Under the pieces are notes generated by a model. It ran no database searches. It was not told the DNA's origin and saw only the letters and a list, made by a program, of their open reading frames with translations. A stretch of 42,361 nucleotides of DNA from a bacterium (lineage in GTDB: Bacteria; Pseudomonadota; Alphaproteobacteria; SP197). This document shows, piece after piece, positions 7,923 to 16,843 of this stretch. The stretch lies in NCBI GenBank assembly GCA_028821455.1, contig JAPPGE010000028.1, forward strand, positions 1-42,361. Reading direction: 5' to 3'. The first letter of the stretch is position 1. Each line of letters opens with the position of its first letter. Made by a program: the position numbers and the translations under genes.

Positions 7923-9191
7923 ATGCACACGGCGATCAGTCTTGCGGCCCTCGCGGATCCGCAGGTGAAGGAAGCGGAACGCATTCTCAAGACATGCGTG
8001 CATTGCGGAATGTGTCTGGCGACGTGTCCGACCTATCTCCTCCTTGGTGACGAACGTGACAGTCCGCGAGGCCGCATCTACCTCATCAAGGGCATGCTGG
8101 AGAGTGAGGAGCCTCCGAAGGACACCACGGTCCGCCACATCGACCGCTGTCTGACCTGCCTTTCCTGCATGACGACGTGTCCGTCGGGGGTGAACTACAG
8201 GCACCTTGTGGACCATGCCCGCAGCCACATCGAGATGACCCATCGCCGCAGGCCCCTCGACAGATGGCTGAGGCGACTGCTGGCATGGGTTCTTCCGTCT
8301 CCCTGGCGGTTCCGCCTGGCGCTGGTCGGCGCTCTCGTTGCGCGGCCTGTGGCATGGATGCTGCCCGCACCTTTCCGAGGCATGGTGAGAATGGCGCCCG
8401 GTTCATTGCCGTCGCCCTCGTGGAGCGATGTCCCGGCGATCCATCGCGCCCGCGGCGAACGCCGGACGAGGGTCGCCCTCCACACCGGCTGCGCGCAACA
8501 GGTCCTGGCGCCGCACGTCAACGAGGCGACAATCCGGCTGCTCACCCGCCTGGGTTGCGAGGTGGTGGTGTCATCCGGGGGTGGCTGCTGCGGTGCGCTC
8601 GTCCACCACCTGGGTCATGTCGAGGATGCGAAGGCCGCGGCGCGGCGCAACATCGCCGCGTGGGAAGCGTCAGGCCCCCTCGATGCGGTGGTGAGCAACG
8701 CGTCAGGTTGCGGCAGCCAGCTCAAGGACTACGGCGGTCTGCTGGCCGATGATCCGGAATGGGCCGAACGCGCCCGAGCCGTGGCCGCCAGGGTTGTCGA
8801 CGTCACGGAAGTCATCGAGCCACTGCTCGAGCCGTTGCAGCCGCCATCGCAGGCGCCCGGGATCGCCTGTCATGTCCCCTGTTCCCTTCAGCATGGCCAG
8901 CGCCTTGGCGACCTTCCTGCCCGGTTGCTGAGGCGTTGCGGTTTCGCCGTGAAGGATATCGACGAGGGGCACATCTGTTGCGGATCGGCCGGCACCTACA
9001 ACCTGCTGCAGGACGGGCTGTCGCGCCGACTCCTGGAACGCAAGTGCGGTCACATCGCCACTATGGACGCCGAAGTCGTGGCCACCGGAAACATCGGCTG
9101 CATGGTGCAGATTGCCAGGGGCACGCCGCTGCCGGTGCGCCACACGGTGGAACTTCTCGACTGGGCCACCGGCGGGCCGCCTCCACCATGA
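7923..9191 (+). CDS. glcF: Glycolate oxidase iron-sulfur subunit GlcF
   Basis: The 422-residue protein has two N-terminal [4Fe-4S] ferredoxin motifs: C25, C28, C31 with C35 (CVHCGMCLATCP) and C76, C79, C82 with C86 (CLTCLSCMTTCP). Two CCG-type domains follow, marked by GGGCCGALVHHLGH and ICCGSAGTYNLLQ, which in related proteins bind a further cluster or quinone-side cofactor. It passes electrons from the GlcD/GlcE flavins towards the quinone pool. It starts four bases after the glcE stop. Its length fits the family. Confidence 0.95.
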   Translation: MHTAISLAALADPQVKEAERILKTCVHCGMCLATCPTYLLLGDERDSPRGRIYLIKGMLESEEPPKDTTVRHIDRCLTCLSCMTTCPSGVNYRHLVDHARSHIEMTHRRRPLDRWLRRLLAWVLPSPWRFRLALVGALVARPVAWMLPAPFRGMVRMAPGSLPSPSWSDVPAIHRARGERRTRVALHTGCAQQVLAPHVNEATIRLLTRLGCEVVVSSGGGCCGALVHHLGHVEDAKAAARRNIAAWEASGPLDAVVSNASGCGSQLKDYGGLLADDPEWAERARAVAARVVDVTEVIEPLLEPLQPPSQAPGIACHVPCSLQHGQRLGDLPARLLRRCGFAVKDIDEGHICCGSAGTYNLLQDGLSRRLLERKCGHIATMDAEVVATGNIGCMVQIARGTPLPVRHTVELLDWATGGPPPP

Positions 9192-9202
9192 TGGAGAGGA
9201 AC

Positions 9203-9757
9203 ATGATACGCCTTCTGACTGGCCTCGTCGTTGCCGGACACCTTCTTCATGCTGCGCCTCTTGGCGCGGCACAGGACGATCCGCGACTGGATGCGCTGTT
9301 CACGCAGCTTCACGAGACCCTGGACGAACGCCTGGCTATGCAGCTTCAGCAGGAAATCTGGACAGTGTGGCTGCATTCGGATGACCCGGAACTCGCAACC
9401 CTGATGCGGGACGGCAGGGTGCTCATGCTGCACGGCAATCTAGCCGGAGCGGTCCGGGTGTTCAGCCAGCTGATCGAAAAGGCGCCGGGCTTTGCCGAGG
9501 CATGGAACAAACGGGCAACCGTCTACTATCTCCTGGGGCGCCTGGATGATTCCATTGCAGACTGCATGCGGGTTCTTGAACTCGAGCCCAGGCACTTCGG
9601 CGCCCTCTCCGGGCTCGGACTGATCCACACGGCGCTCGGCGATCCTGAAACCGCGCTTTACTGGTTCCGAGAAGCCCTGAAGCAGAACCCTCACATGCCG
9701 TCCATCAGGGAGCGGGCGGACGATCTTGCCAACGAAGTCGAAGGCGAACCCATCTGA
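9203..9757 (+). CDS. Exported TPR-repeat protein downstream of glcF
   Basis: The 184-residue product starts best at ATG 9203, which has a ggagagga ribosome site just upstream; two Met codons at 9188 and 9191 overlap the glcF end and lack one. The first 25 residues (MIRLLTGLVVAGHLLHAAPLGAAQ) form a signal peptide. The mature part has about three tetratricopeptide repeats, clearest at residues 85-165 (AGAVRVFSQLIEKAPGFAEA, AWNKRATVYYLLGRLDDSI, ALSGLGLIHTALGDPETAL). TPRs are protein-binding scaffolds; the partner is unknown. It is probably co-transcribed with glcDEF, though a direct role in glycolate oxidation is not shown. Confidence 0.8.
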   Translation: MIRLLTGLVVAGHLLHAAPLGAAQDDPRLDALFTQLHETLDERLAMQLQQEIWTVWLHSDDPELATLMRDGRVLMLHGNLAGAVRVFSQLIEKAPGFAEAWNKRATVYYLLGRLDDSIADCMRVLELEPRHFGALSGLGLIHTALGDPETALYWFREALKQNPHMPSIRERADDLANEVEGEPI

Positions 9758-9774
9758 TACCGCCCGACTCTCGT

Positions 9775-10284
9775 CTAGCTGACATCCAGGGAGCCCTCGT
9801 GGCGCAGCAGCCACTCCTTGCGCCCGAGGCCGCCGCCGTAACCGGTCAGCGTTCCGTCCGCGCCGATCACGCGATGGCAGGGATGGACGATGGCAATCGG
9901 GTTGCGGCCGTTCGCCTGTCCCACGGCCCGGCTGGCCCGGGGACTGCCGACTCTCTTGGCCAGCTCGGCGTAACTGATCGTCGCGCCACAGGGAATCGTG
10001 CGCAGGGACTGCCAGACGGACTGCTGGAAGTTGGTCCCCGAAGGTCGCGTGGGAATGTTCTCGATGGCATCGAGTTGACCGCCAAGATATGCGTCGATCC
10101 TGTCGGCGATGCCTGACGGATCCGATGCCGAGCGCCGAACCCCCTGAGGGTACTGCCTGGCGACAAGGTCGTCGAACCGGCCTTCACCATCGATGAAGTC
10201 CAGGATTTCCAGTGTCTCGCCGGCAATCACCATGCCGATGGGGCCGATCGGGCTTGCCAGTACAGTCATGTAGGGCTCGGACAT
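9775..10284 (-). CDS. ogt: Methylated-DNA--protein-cysteine S-methyltransferase (Ogt-like)
   Basis: The 169-residue protein contains the active-site signature IVHPCHRVIG with acceptor Cys136. Ahead of it lie the helix-turn-helix region with TIPCGATISYAELAKRVGSPRASRAVGQANGRNP, which flips the damaged base, and an N-terminal ribonuclease-H-like domain. It repairs O6-alkylguanine by transferring the alkyl group to itself. ATG at 10284 is preceded by AAGGTGG. A longer frame to 10320 would read through the terminal repeat of the decayed element and is rejected. The ribosome site lies at the very edge of that element, so the insertion separates the gene from its original promoter or supplies the current one (inference). 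Confidence 0.92.
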   Translation of the reverse strand: MSEPYMTVLASPIGPIGMVIAGETLEILDFIDGEGRFDDLVARQYPQGVRRSASDPSGIADRIDAYLGGQLDAIENIPTRPSGTNFQQSVWQSLRTIPCGATISYAELAKRVGSPRASRAVGQANGRNPIAIVHPCHRVIGADGTLTGYGGGLGRKEWLLRHEGSLDVS

Positions 10285-10290
10285 GGTTGC

Positions 10291-10799
10291 CACCTTAAAC
10301 GGAACTTCATCGAGTCTCAAGTGACCTAAATTACGGAATTAATTGTACAATCGTCGTGATCGGGGGTGTGCAAACCGGCAGAATGTTCCCATGGTGGATG
10401 CCCCCACGGCCTTTACCAGCGAACGCGTGCCCAACCAGGCCGGCAAGCCCGCCGCGCTCCTCAGGCGGGCCTGGCGCGCTGGATCCGAGTCCGCAAGGAG
10501 ACCGTCGCCAACCTCTCCATGCTTCCCGATCACGTCGTCGAAGGCTTGCGTACCCTCATCGACGATCTCGCCAGCGTCGTCGTCAACGTCATCCGCCTTC
10601 CGGGTGCCGGCCCGGAACGCAACACCATCGTCACCCGGCGGACCAGGGTGCAGTGCCGCGCCTTCGAACTCCTGGAGGGCAACCCCGACCGCACGGCCCC
10701 CATGAACCTGATAGCTTGAGATCACGATCCTCAGCCCAACAATGGCGTCAAATCACTATGTTGGAATGAATCTACCCACCTCGAATCCGATGAAGTCCC
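10291..10799. mobile_element. Decayed insertion element, copy B, with both terminal inverted repeats
   Basis: The left end (ggaacttcatcgagtctcaa at 10301-10320, similarity continuing to about 10323 and outward to about 10291) is an imperfect inverted copy of the right end (10777-10799, complement gggacttcatcggattcgag). Between them about 500 bases hold the same C-terminal coding fragment as copy A and much scrambled sequence, far too short for a full transposase. This is therefore an internally deleted IS or a MITE-like derivative. Copy C rc (from 20755 back) also matches the left end outward to ACCTT, suggesting ends of about 30 bases. No clear target duplication was found. Confidence 0.7.
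10480..10719 (+). pseudogene. C-terminal part of a transposase-like protein (copy B)
   Basis: The open frame ending at TGA 10717-10719 encodes LARWIRVRKETVANLSMLPD near its start and RTRVQCRAFELLEGNPDRTA at its end. The last 25 residues match copy A. The frame can be extended upstream to an ATG at 10366, but that part has low complexity and arginine/proline-rich shadow-like composition. No catalytic acidic residues are recognisable. It is probably the tail of the element's transposase, left after internal deletion. Confidence 0.45.
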
Positions 10800-10829
10800 G
10801 CTCGGCCGAGCATCAATCGCGTAGGGACG

Positions 10830-13124
10830 TCATTCGGCCGTGGCGCCGGGGAAGCTGAAGGGCTCGGGGGCTATGAACCGCCGGAGCACGTTGGCGGTGA
10901 TCGCAGCCACGTGATTGTTGTAGCCGTTCCAGGCCATGCTCCCGGCCCAGGCGATCGAACCCGTCGAAAACACCGCGCCGCCGCCCGGCGTTTCAAAGAA
11001 CACCATGTCGCTGCGAATAATGTCCGCCTCGGTTCCACCCAAGCCCGGAACGGGATCAAGAATGTCCTCCGGCGTCATCAGATAGACGTCCGTATGCCGC
11101 TCCGACGATGCCAGGACGAGCGCATGCTCGGGCGTGCCGAGCGCGTGATCGACGGCGTCGAGCTCCAGGCCTGCAGCGCCACCGCCGCTCAGGCCGAAAT
11201 CGCCGATGATCTCGTCGTCGACGCCCTCGAAGATGAAGGCGGCCCGGGCATCCCGGCTGGCCTGCGTTCGGCGATAGGGTGCCGAGACGTCGAACCCCTG
11301 TGAGACCATGCCGACCCCGACCAGCCTGTTGGGCGGCCGCCCGTTGCGGCGCCAGAGACCCGTGTACTCTCCGGTGAAACTCGCGAAGAACTCGCCCGGC
11401 AGCGGCGCGAAGGCGCGAATGCCGACCTCGGACTTGCGGCACTCGATGACACCGGGCAGCGTGGGATGGAACGAGATGCGCCAATAGAAGCCGTTCCCGC
11501 CCAGATACATGAATCGACCGCCCCGATGGACGAAGGCTTCGAGCGCATCGAGCATCGCGGCGCTGTGATACTCGGGATGAGAGCCGGTCAGAACGACCCG
11601 GTAGTTCTCGAGCAGCGACAGACCTTCCCGGTGCAGATCCTCGTCGGTAATGACGTCGAAGCGCTCGCCGCAGTGCTCCAGCCAGCCCAGGATGTGCGTA
11701 TCGGCGTTGAACTGCCAAAGGTTCGAGCCCGTTCCGCCCAGGGCGCCGACGATCTTGGGCTGCATGTCGACCACGGGCCGCAGGCGGGAACTGTAGAAGA
11801 CACCCGATCCGTCGTTGTGAACGTCGTAGAAGCACAGCCCGAGCTCGGGGTGCTCCTGCATGAACAGGTTGTGCTTGTTGTGCTCCAGGAGCCTGCCGAT
11901 CACGATCTCCGTTTCCGGCACGTCCAACGCGATGCGGTTGTTGGCGTAGGCCATGTAGCTTGCCGTCGGCAGCAGGAAGGCCGCGGCCGCCTTCGGTCCG
12001 TCGCGCGGCGGAAGCACCGCGAGAGGAACGTAGAACTCGTCATCGTCCGCGTGCAGGCGCACCGCGTAGAGACCGCTGCGCAGCCCGTTCGGAATTTCGA
12101 GCGCAAAGTCGGTTTCCCAGCCCGCGTCGTAGAGATCGTCGTCGTGAAAGTGGATGGCCGCGTAGCGCTCGGGCGTTTGCCGCCAGCAGAACGCATCCGC
12201 GTTCCCGTGTCGACCGGTCACGCCCCGGGTTGGAAGGTTGACCAACCCGCCGTCCAGGCGCCGGTGCGAGACATCGACCATGCGATGGCTGGAAATGTCG
12301 ATCGAAAAATCCCACGCAGCCACGAGATCGTCGTCGCCGGTGCTCCCGGACCCCACCTCCAACCTGGCGATCATGCCGTCAAGCGACAGCACCGATGCGT
12401 ACAGGGAAGGCCGCTCCAGCCGGCCGTTGAAGTGGCGTTCCGCCGGGCGATCCGCCGCCGGGCGCGCGGCCACGGTCAGCGGCGCCGCGACATCGGTCGG
12501 AACGGCCGAGGCCCACCCCTCACGGGTCATGGTTGCCACCGGGGCCGGCAGGGGGTGCGGCGGGAGCCGGTGCTGCGTGACGGTCATCCGGCCGTCCGGG
12601 GCGCTGAGCGTCGCCACCACCAGATACCAGCGCTGCGCCTGCAGCGGGACTTCGGTGGACACTGAAGACGCAACCGCAGCGCTGGCAGCGACAGAGAATT
12701 CGAGGACACCGGAGTCGTTCAGAAAGAGCTCAAAGCCTGCGCCTGTGTGAGGATCACGCCGCGCGATGATGGTCTGCGGCCCCTCTCCCGGCATCGTCGG
12801 CCAGATCGCCGCAAACGCAGTGAACGTGGAGAGGTCGCGGAACGCCTCGTTGTCTTCGACGATGCCGTAGGAACCCGTATGAATCGGCTGCAAACGCCCC
12901 TCGAAAGGACCTCCGAGATCCACGTCGACGGCGTCCTCCCGATAGCCGGGGCCGTCGGGATTGATGTCGCCCTGGACGATGCGGACAAGCTCGGCCTCGT
13001 AGCGGACCGGCCCGTCGCAGCTCGCCTTGATCTCGACCGCTTCGCCGGGTCTCGCGCTGAGCCGGTCGGCGTAGGCCAGAATCCTCACTCTCATCTCCCG
13101 CTGCTGTCCTGCGCCTTTCGGCAT
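10830..13124 (-). CDS. N,N-dimethylformamidase large (beta) subunit-like protein
   Basis: The 764-residue protein has an N-terminal beta-sandwich region, a LamG/concanavalin-like part at about 95-255 (FTAFAAIWPTMPGEGPQTII), and a C-terminal domain with FLLPTASYMAYANNR, FYDVHNDGSGV and LTGSHPEYHS, characteristic of the dimethylformamidase large subunit. In the characterised Paracoccus enzyme, as I recall it, a mononuclear iron is held by two Tyr and one Glu. Y390, Y433 and E518 here are the likely equivalents, with similar spacing. The enzyme hydrolyses dimethylformamide to dimethylamine and formate; relatives may use other N-substituted amides. ATG at 13124 is six bases after the small-subunit stop with gaggg before it. 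The stop is 30 bases from copy B. Confidence 0.85.
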   Translation of the reverse strand: MPKGAGQQREMRVRILAYADRLSARPGEAVEIKASCDGPVRYEAELVRIVQGDINPDGPGYREDAVDVDLGGPFEGRLQPIHTGSYGIVEDNEAFRDLSTFTAFAAIWPTMPGEGPQTIIARRDPHTGAGFELFLNDSGVLEFSVAASAAVASSVSTEVPLQAQRWYLVVATLSAPDGRMTVTQHRLPPHPLPAPVATMTREGWASAVPTDVAAPLTVAARPAADRPAERHFNGRLERPSLYASVLSLDGMIARLEVGSGSTGDDDLVAAWDFSIDISSHRMVDVSHRRLDGGLVNLPTRGVTGRHGNADAFCWRQTPERYAAIHFHDDDLYDAGWETDFALEIPNGLRSGLYAVRLHADDDEFYVPLAVLPPRDGPKAAAAFLLPTASYMAYANNRIALDVPETEIVIGRLLEHNKHNLFMQEHPELGLCFYDVHNDGSGVFYSSRLRPVVDMQPKIVGALGGTGSNLWQFNADTHILGWLEHCGERFDVITDEDLHREGLSLLENYRVVLTGSHPEYHSAAMLDALEAFVHRGGRFMYLGGNGFYWRISFHPTLPGVIECRKSEVGIRAFAPLPGEFFASFTGEYTGLWRRNGRPPNRLVGVGMVSQGFDVSAPYRRTQASRDARAAFIFEGVDDEIIGDFGLSGGGAAGLELDAVDHALGTPEHALVLASSERHTDVYLMTPEDILDPVPGLGGTEADIIRSDMVFFETPGGGAVFSTGSIAWAGSMAWNGYNNHVAAITANVLRRFIAPEPFSFPGATAE

Positions 13125-13130
13125 TGACCC

Positions 13131-13448
13131 TCAGAGCGACAGGGTCTCACCTGTGTGTTGCCGCCAGCGCAGCTTGAAAACCTCCCACTCCGCCTCCTTG
13201 AGGCTGTGAAACCGGTGACCCGGAACGATTTCGATGGGGTCGCCGCGCTTGCCCGGAGTCTTGCCGAGACTCCAGCGCCTGAACGGTTCGTCAACCACCA
13301 GCACGTATTTTCCGGCCGAAGGCCCACCCCGCATCGCGTTCAGCACCCGCTGCAACCCGGGGCTGTGAAACCAGTCGCCGGCGTCCAGGTTGCGCTTGAA
13401 CTCTGCGGCGTAGACTTTGTCTGCTTCGCTGATACGGTATCGGCTCAT
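13131..13448 (-). CDS. N,N-dimethylformamidase small (alpha) subunit-like protein
   Basis: The 105-residue protein contains SPGLQRVLNAMRGGPSAGKY and, near the end, HSLKEAEWEVFKLRWR. These match the pattern of the dimethylformamidase small subunit (SPxLQRVxN, GKY, then EEAxxxVFxLR). It lies directly upstream of the large-subunit gene with a six-base gap, the order expected for the alpha2beta2-type enzyme. It is somewhat shorter than the characterised subunit of about 130 residues and lacks its N-terminal extension. It starts at ATG 13448, divergent from the amidase, and the 131 bases between them should hold both promoters. Confidence 0.78.
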   Translation of the reverse strand: MSRYRISEADKVYAAEFKRNLDAGDWFHSPGLQRVLNAMRGGPSAGKYVLVVDEPFRRWSLGKTPGKRGDPIEIVPGHRFHSLKEAEWEVFKLRWRQHTGETLSL

Positions 13449-13579
13449 GGCTCCTCGCTGACCGCCGTATTCGCCTCGCGCCGCTCATCTCGAGCCCGAC
13501 GTTGCCACAGCATGGAGACGGAGGCTACTCTCCCGGTTTGAGATTCACTATATCGTGGTTTCATGCGGGGCATAGAGTC

Positions 13580-14989
13580 ATGAGCGACGCTGAACTCCGC
13601 CACATTTCGGCGACGGAGGCGGCCGCTCTCATCCGCGACGGCTCGCTCTCGCCGGTCGCGTTGGTGACGAATGCGCTGGAGCGCATCGAAGAGGTCAACC
13701 CCACGCTCAACTGCTTCTGCTTCACCTACCCGTCCGAGGCCCTGGATCAGGCGCGGGAGGCGGAGCGCGCGATTGCCGCGGGCGACAGGGTGGGCCCGCT
13801 GCACGGGGTGCCCATCGCGATCAAGGACCTCACGCCCACCAAGGGCAAGACGACGACGTTCGGCTCCTACGCCTACAGGGACTGGGTGCCGGACTACGAC
13901 GCGCTGGTGGTGCAGCGCCTTTGCGGCGCGGGCGGAATCATGGTGGGCAAGACGACAACGCCCGAATTCGCGTTCTCGAGCCTCACGGACAGCCCGTTGT
14001 GGGGTATCACGCGCAATCCCTGGAACCCCGATCACACGCCTGGCGGATCGTCGGGAGGCTCCGCCGCTGCCGTGGTCGCCGAATGCGTGCCGCTTGCCGA
14101 AGGGTCGGATGCGGGCGGCTCGGTACGCATTCCGGCCGCGCACTGTGGGTGCGTCGGATTGAAGCCGAGCTCGGGCCGGATCCCCTTCGAGTTCCTGCCG
14201 ACCCAATTCGACTACATGTGCTGCCACGGCCCCCTCGCGCGGACCGTAGCTGACGCCGCGCTGTTCCTGAAGCTCTGCCAGGGTCCGGACGAGCGCGACC
14301 TCAACTCGCTGGCACCGCCTCTGTCGGTGGACGTTCCGCCGCCGGCAAACGTCCGCGGCATGCGCCTCGCGCTCTCCATCGACCTTGGCTACTACAAGGT
14401 CGACGCGGATGTCGAGGCGAACACCCGAGCCGCAGCCGATGCCCTGGAGCAGGCGGGGGCCGAGATCGAGCACGTCGAGCTTGGCTGGACCAGGGAATTC
14501 AACGAGGCGTGGTGGGCCTACTGGGGCGTGTTCGGGGCCACCCATTTCGGCCACCATCTGGAGCGTTGGCGGGACAAAATGCACCCCTCCGTCGTCACAT
14601 CGATGGAACAAGCGCTGGAGATGAGCGCGGTCGAACTCATGAAGACGGAGACGATCTACACCGAGGCGTGGAACAAGCTGCGCCCCATCCTTGAGCGCTG
14701 CGATGCCTTGCTCTGCCCGACCGAATCGATTCCGGCGCCCACGGTCGACTTCGACGAGCTCGGCTCCATGATCGACGCCCCCGACGGTCGTCACCTCGGC
14801 ATGGACATGACCATGCAGTTCAACGCACTGAAGCTTCCGGCGCTCTCGGTTCCTTCCGGCTTTTCCGCCGAGGGGCTGCCCACGGGCCTGCAGATTGTCG
14901 GCCGCCGCTTCGACGACCTGACGGTGCTTCGTATCGGCGCCGCGTTTGAGGAGGTGCGCCCGTGGCGCTACAATCGACCGACCCTGTGA
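13580..14989 (+). CDS. Amidase signature-family amidase
   Basis: With ATG at 13580 the protein is 469 residues. It carries the amidase signature: a lysine in VPIAIKDL (K82), the GGSSGGSAA loop (cis-Ser at about 158) and GSDAGGSVRIPA with nucleophile S181, giving the Lys-Ser-Ser triad. The family hydrolyses carboxamides, including acetamide, aryl amides and short peptidic amides. It diverges from the dimethylformamidase-like genes and precedes the ABC importer by 61 bases, so it probably acts on an imported amide or on a product of the first hydrolase (inference). An upstream in-frame Met at 13502 would lie in the promoter region and is rejected. Confidence 0.9.
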   Translation: MSDAELRHISATEAAALIRDGSLSPVALVTNALERIEEVNPTLNCFCFTYPSEALDQAREAERAIAAGDRVGPLHGVPIAIKDLTPTKGKTTTFGSYAYRDWVPDYDALVVQRLCGAGGIMVGKTTTPEFAFSSLTDSPLWGITRNPWNPDHTPGGSSGGSAAAVVAECVPLAEGSDAGGSVRIPAAHCGCVGLKPSSGRIPFEFLPTQFDYMCCHGPLARTVADAALFLKLCQGPDERDLNSLAPPLSVDVPPPANVRGMRLALSIDLGYYKVDADVEANTRAAADALEQAGAEIEHVELGWTREFNEAWWAYWGVFGATHFGHHLERWRDKMHPSVVTSMEQALEMSAVELMKTETIYTEAWNKLRPILERCDALLCPTESIPAPTVDFDELGSMIDAPDGRHLGMDMTMQFNALKLPALSVPSGFSAEGLPTGLQIVGRRFDDLTVLRIGAAFEEVRPWRYNRPTL

Positions 14990-15050
14990 GGGAAGGGATC
15001 ACGATCGTCCGCTTGAGTTCATTAACGACAATCATGAAGAGGAGGCTTCC

Positions 15051-16640
15051 ATGCTCAGATCGTTGTTACGACCCGTCATAGCGACCGCCGCCGTCGCCGG
15101 CTTCGCGGGCGCCGTTTTCGTCTCGGACAGTGCCCGAGCCGAGAGCACCTTTGTTTATGGAATGCCGGCCGATCACAGCGTTCTCGATCCGCACGTGACC
15201 TGCGGCTGGATGGCCAAGATGGTCAATTACCAGATTTACGAGGGTCTGGTGGAAATCGACCTGCACAGCGCCGACTGGCCGACGAAGCTCAAGGGGCAGC
15301 TCGCCGAGTCATGGGAGATTTCGGACGACGGAACGGAGTACACGTTCCACCTGCGTCAGGGCGTGAGGTTCCATGACGGCACGCCTTTCAATGCAGATGC
15401 CGTCAAGTTCAACTTCGATCGCTTCCTCGACAAGGATGCGCCGCAGTTCAGCGAGACTGCATACGCCTACATGGACTTCATCCGCATGATCGGCGACATC
15501 AAGTCCGTCGACGTCATCGACGACTTCACCGTCAAGATCACCCTCAACGGGCCCAACTATGAGTTCCTGCGCACGGGCATGGAAGATTGTCCGCAGATGT
15601 ACATCATCAGCCCGACGGCGATCGAAACCCACGGCAACGAGGGTATCCCGCTCAATCCCATCGGCACCGGGCCCTTCAAGTTCGTCGAGCGCGACCCGAC
15701 AGTATCCACAACCCTGGTGCGCAACGACGACTATTGGGGCGAGAATGCGAAGGTGGACCGCCTGATCTTCCGAATCCTCGAGGACCCCGCGACACGGGTG
15801 AATGCGCTGCTCGCAGGCGAGGTGCATGCGATTCAGGATCCGCCCTGGGACGAGATCGAGAGCATCGTCGAGGAAGGCTTTGTCCTCACCACGAATGAGA
15901 ACGCTCCGACCATCTGGTATCTCAGCTTCAACATGAGACATCCCTTGATGCAGGACCCCCGTCTTCGCCAGGCAATCAACTACGCGATCAACAAAGAGGG
16001 CATCGCGGAGCAGATTCTGCACGGTTACGGAAAGCCCGCGCACGGCATGCTGAACGCCGGTACCTATGCCTACGATCCGGACTTCGTGAGCTACACCTAC
16101 GATCCGGACAAGGCGCGCGAACTCCTGGAGGAGGCCGGCTTTGGCGACGGCCTCGATCTGGACTTCGACGTCATGATCTACGGCACCGGCGAACTCACGG
16201 AGAAATGGATCCAGCGCGACCTGAAGAAGGTCGGAATCAACCTCAACCTCAACAAGATGGAGTGGCTCGCTTACCTCGACAAGTGGGTTCCCGGCATGGC
16301 GGAAGATGTCCACATGAACGAGATGGTGTGGGGCGAACAGACGCCGCGCTGGACAGCCTTCGGCTACCGTTGCGATCGGGTTCCACCCCATGGCAACAAC
16401 ATCGGCTGGTACTGCAACGAAGACATGGACAAGCTCTTCCAGCAGGCGCTCGAGACAGCCGATGAAGCTGAGCGCGCAGAGCTTTATCAAGAGGCCGATT
16501 CCTGGATCATGCTGAACGATCCGGCCAACGCACCGATCTATCACTATTTCAACCCCATCGCGCTGCACCCGTCGGTGACCGGGTTCACCAATGCGCCGTC
16601 CAACTGGTGGGATTTCTCGAGGGTTGAGCTCACCGAGTAG
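15051..16640 (+). CDS. ABC transporter substrate-binding protein, dipeptide/oligopeptide (SBP family 5)
   Basis: The 529-residue protein starts at ATG 15051 after a strong aggagg site. Residues 1-31 are a Sec signal peptide (ending SARAES). The mature protein has the family-5 features LDPHVTCGWMAKMVNYQIYEGLV, then TYTFHLRQGVRFHDG-like sequence (YTFHLRQGVRFHDGTPFNAD, about 98-117) and PIGTGPFKFVERD. Such proteins bind peptides, nickel, opines or other large solutes in the periplasm and deliver them to DppBCDF-type permeases, which follow here. The ligand is unknown. Given the neighbouring amide hydrolases, an N-substituted amide or amide-capped peptide is possible. A hairpin after the gene likely raises its expression above the permease genes. 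Confidence 0.92.
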   Translation: MLRSLLRPVIATAAVAGFAGAVFVSDSARAESTFVYGMPADHSVLDPHVTCGWMAKMVNYQIYEGLVEIDLHSADWPTKLKGQLAESWEISDDGTEYTFHLRQGVRFHDGTPFNADAVKFNFDRFLDKDAPQFSETAYAYMDFIRMIGDIKSVDVIDDFTVKITLNGPNYEFLRTGMEDCPQMYIISPTAIETHGNEGIPLNPIGTGPFKFVERDPTVSTTLVRNDDYWGENAKVDRLIFRILEDPATRVNALLAGEVHAIQDPPWDEIESIVEEGFVLTTNENAPTIWYLSFNMRHPLMQDPRLRQAINYAINKEGIAEQILHGYGKPAHGMLNAGTYAYDPDFVSYTYDPDKARELLEEAGFGDGLDLDFDVMIYGTGELTEKWIQRDLKKVGINLNLNKMEWLAYLDKWVPGMAEDVHMNEMVWGEQTPRWTAFGYRCDRVPPHGNNIGWYCNEDMDKLFQQALETADEAERAELYQEADSWIMLNDPANAPIYHYFNPIALHPSVTGFTNAPSNWWDFSRVELTE

Positions 16641-16684
16641 GTCAGGTTCCAGCCCGACCCGCGTCAGCGCTTGTCCCGTTGCCA

Positions 16685-16727
16685 TGAAGCTCCCTCGTTG
16701 TCTTGACGAGGGGGCTTCAGTTCTTTT
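16685..16727 (+). terminator. Terminator-like hairpin between binding-protein and permease genes
   Basis: Arms of 14 bases, TGAAGCTCCCTCGT (16685-16698) and ACGAGGGGGCTTCA (16706-16719), pair with a single mismatch around a 7-base loop and are followed by gttctttt (16720-16727). It lies 44 bases after the binding-protein stop inside an operon. Partial termination here would make more binding protein than membrane components, a known arrangement in ABC importers. Confidence 0.7.
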
Positions 16728-16843
16728 GCCTGCCTCCGGCTCAACGACTGCAGGCAGCGACGAGCCTGCCATGATGGCGCGTTGCGTTCCGTCTGCAATG
16801 GTGGCGGTGCCGCAGTTTCGGTCCGGTTCCGGACTGTAAGGCC

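Noticed and set aside
13445..14794. 449-codon minus-strand frame opposite the amidase
   Set aside because: Arginine-rich antisense shadow without motifs; the amidase signature is on the plus strand.
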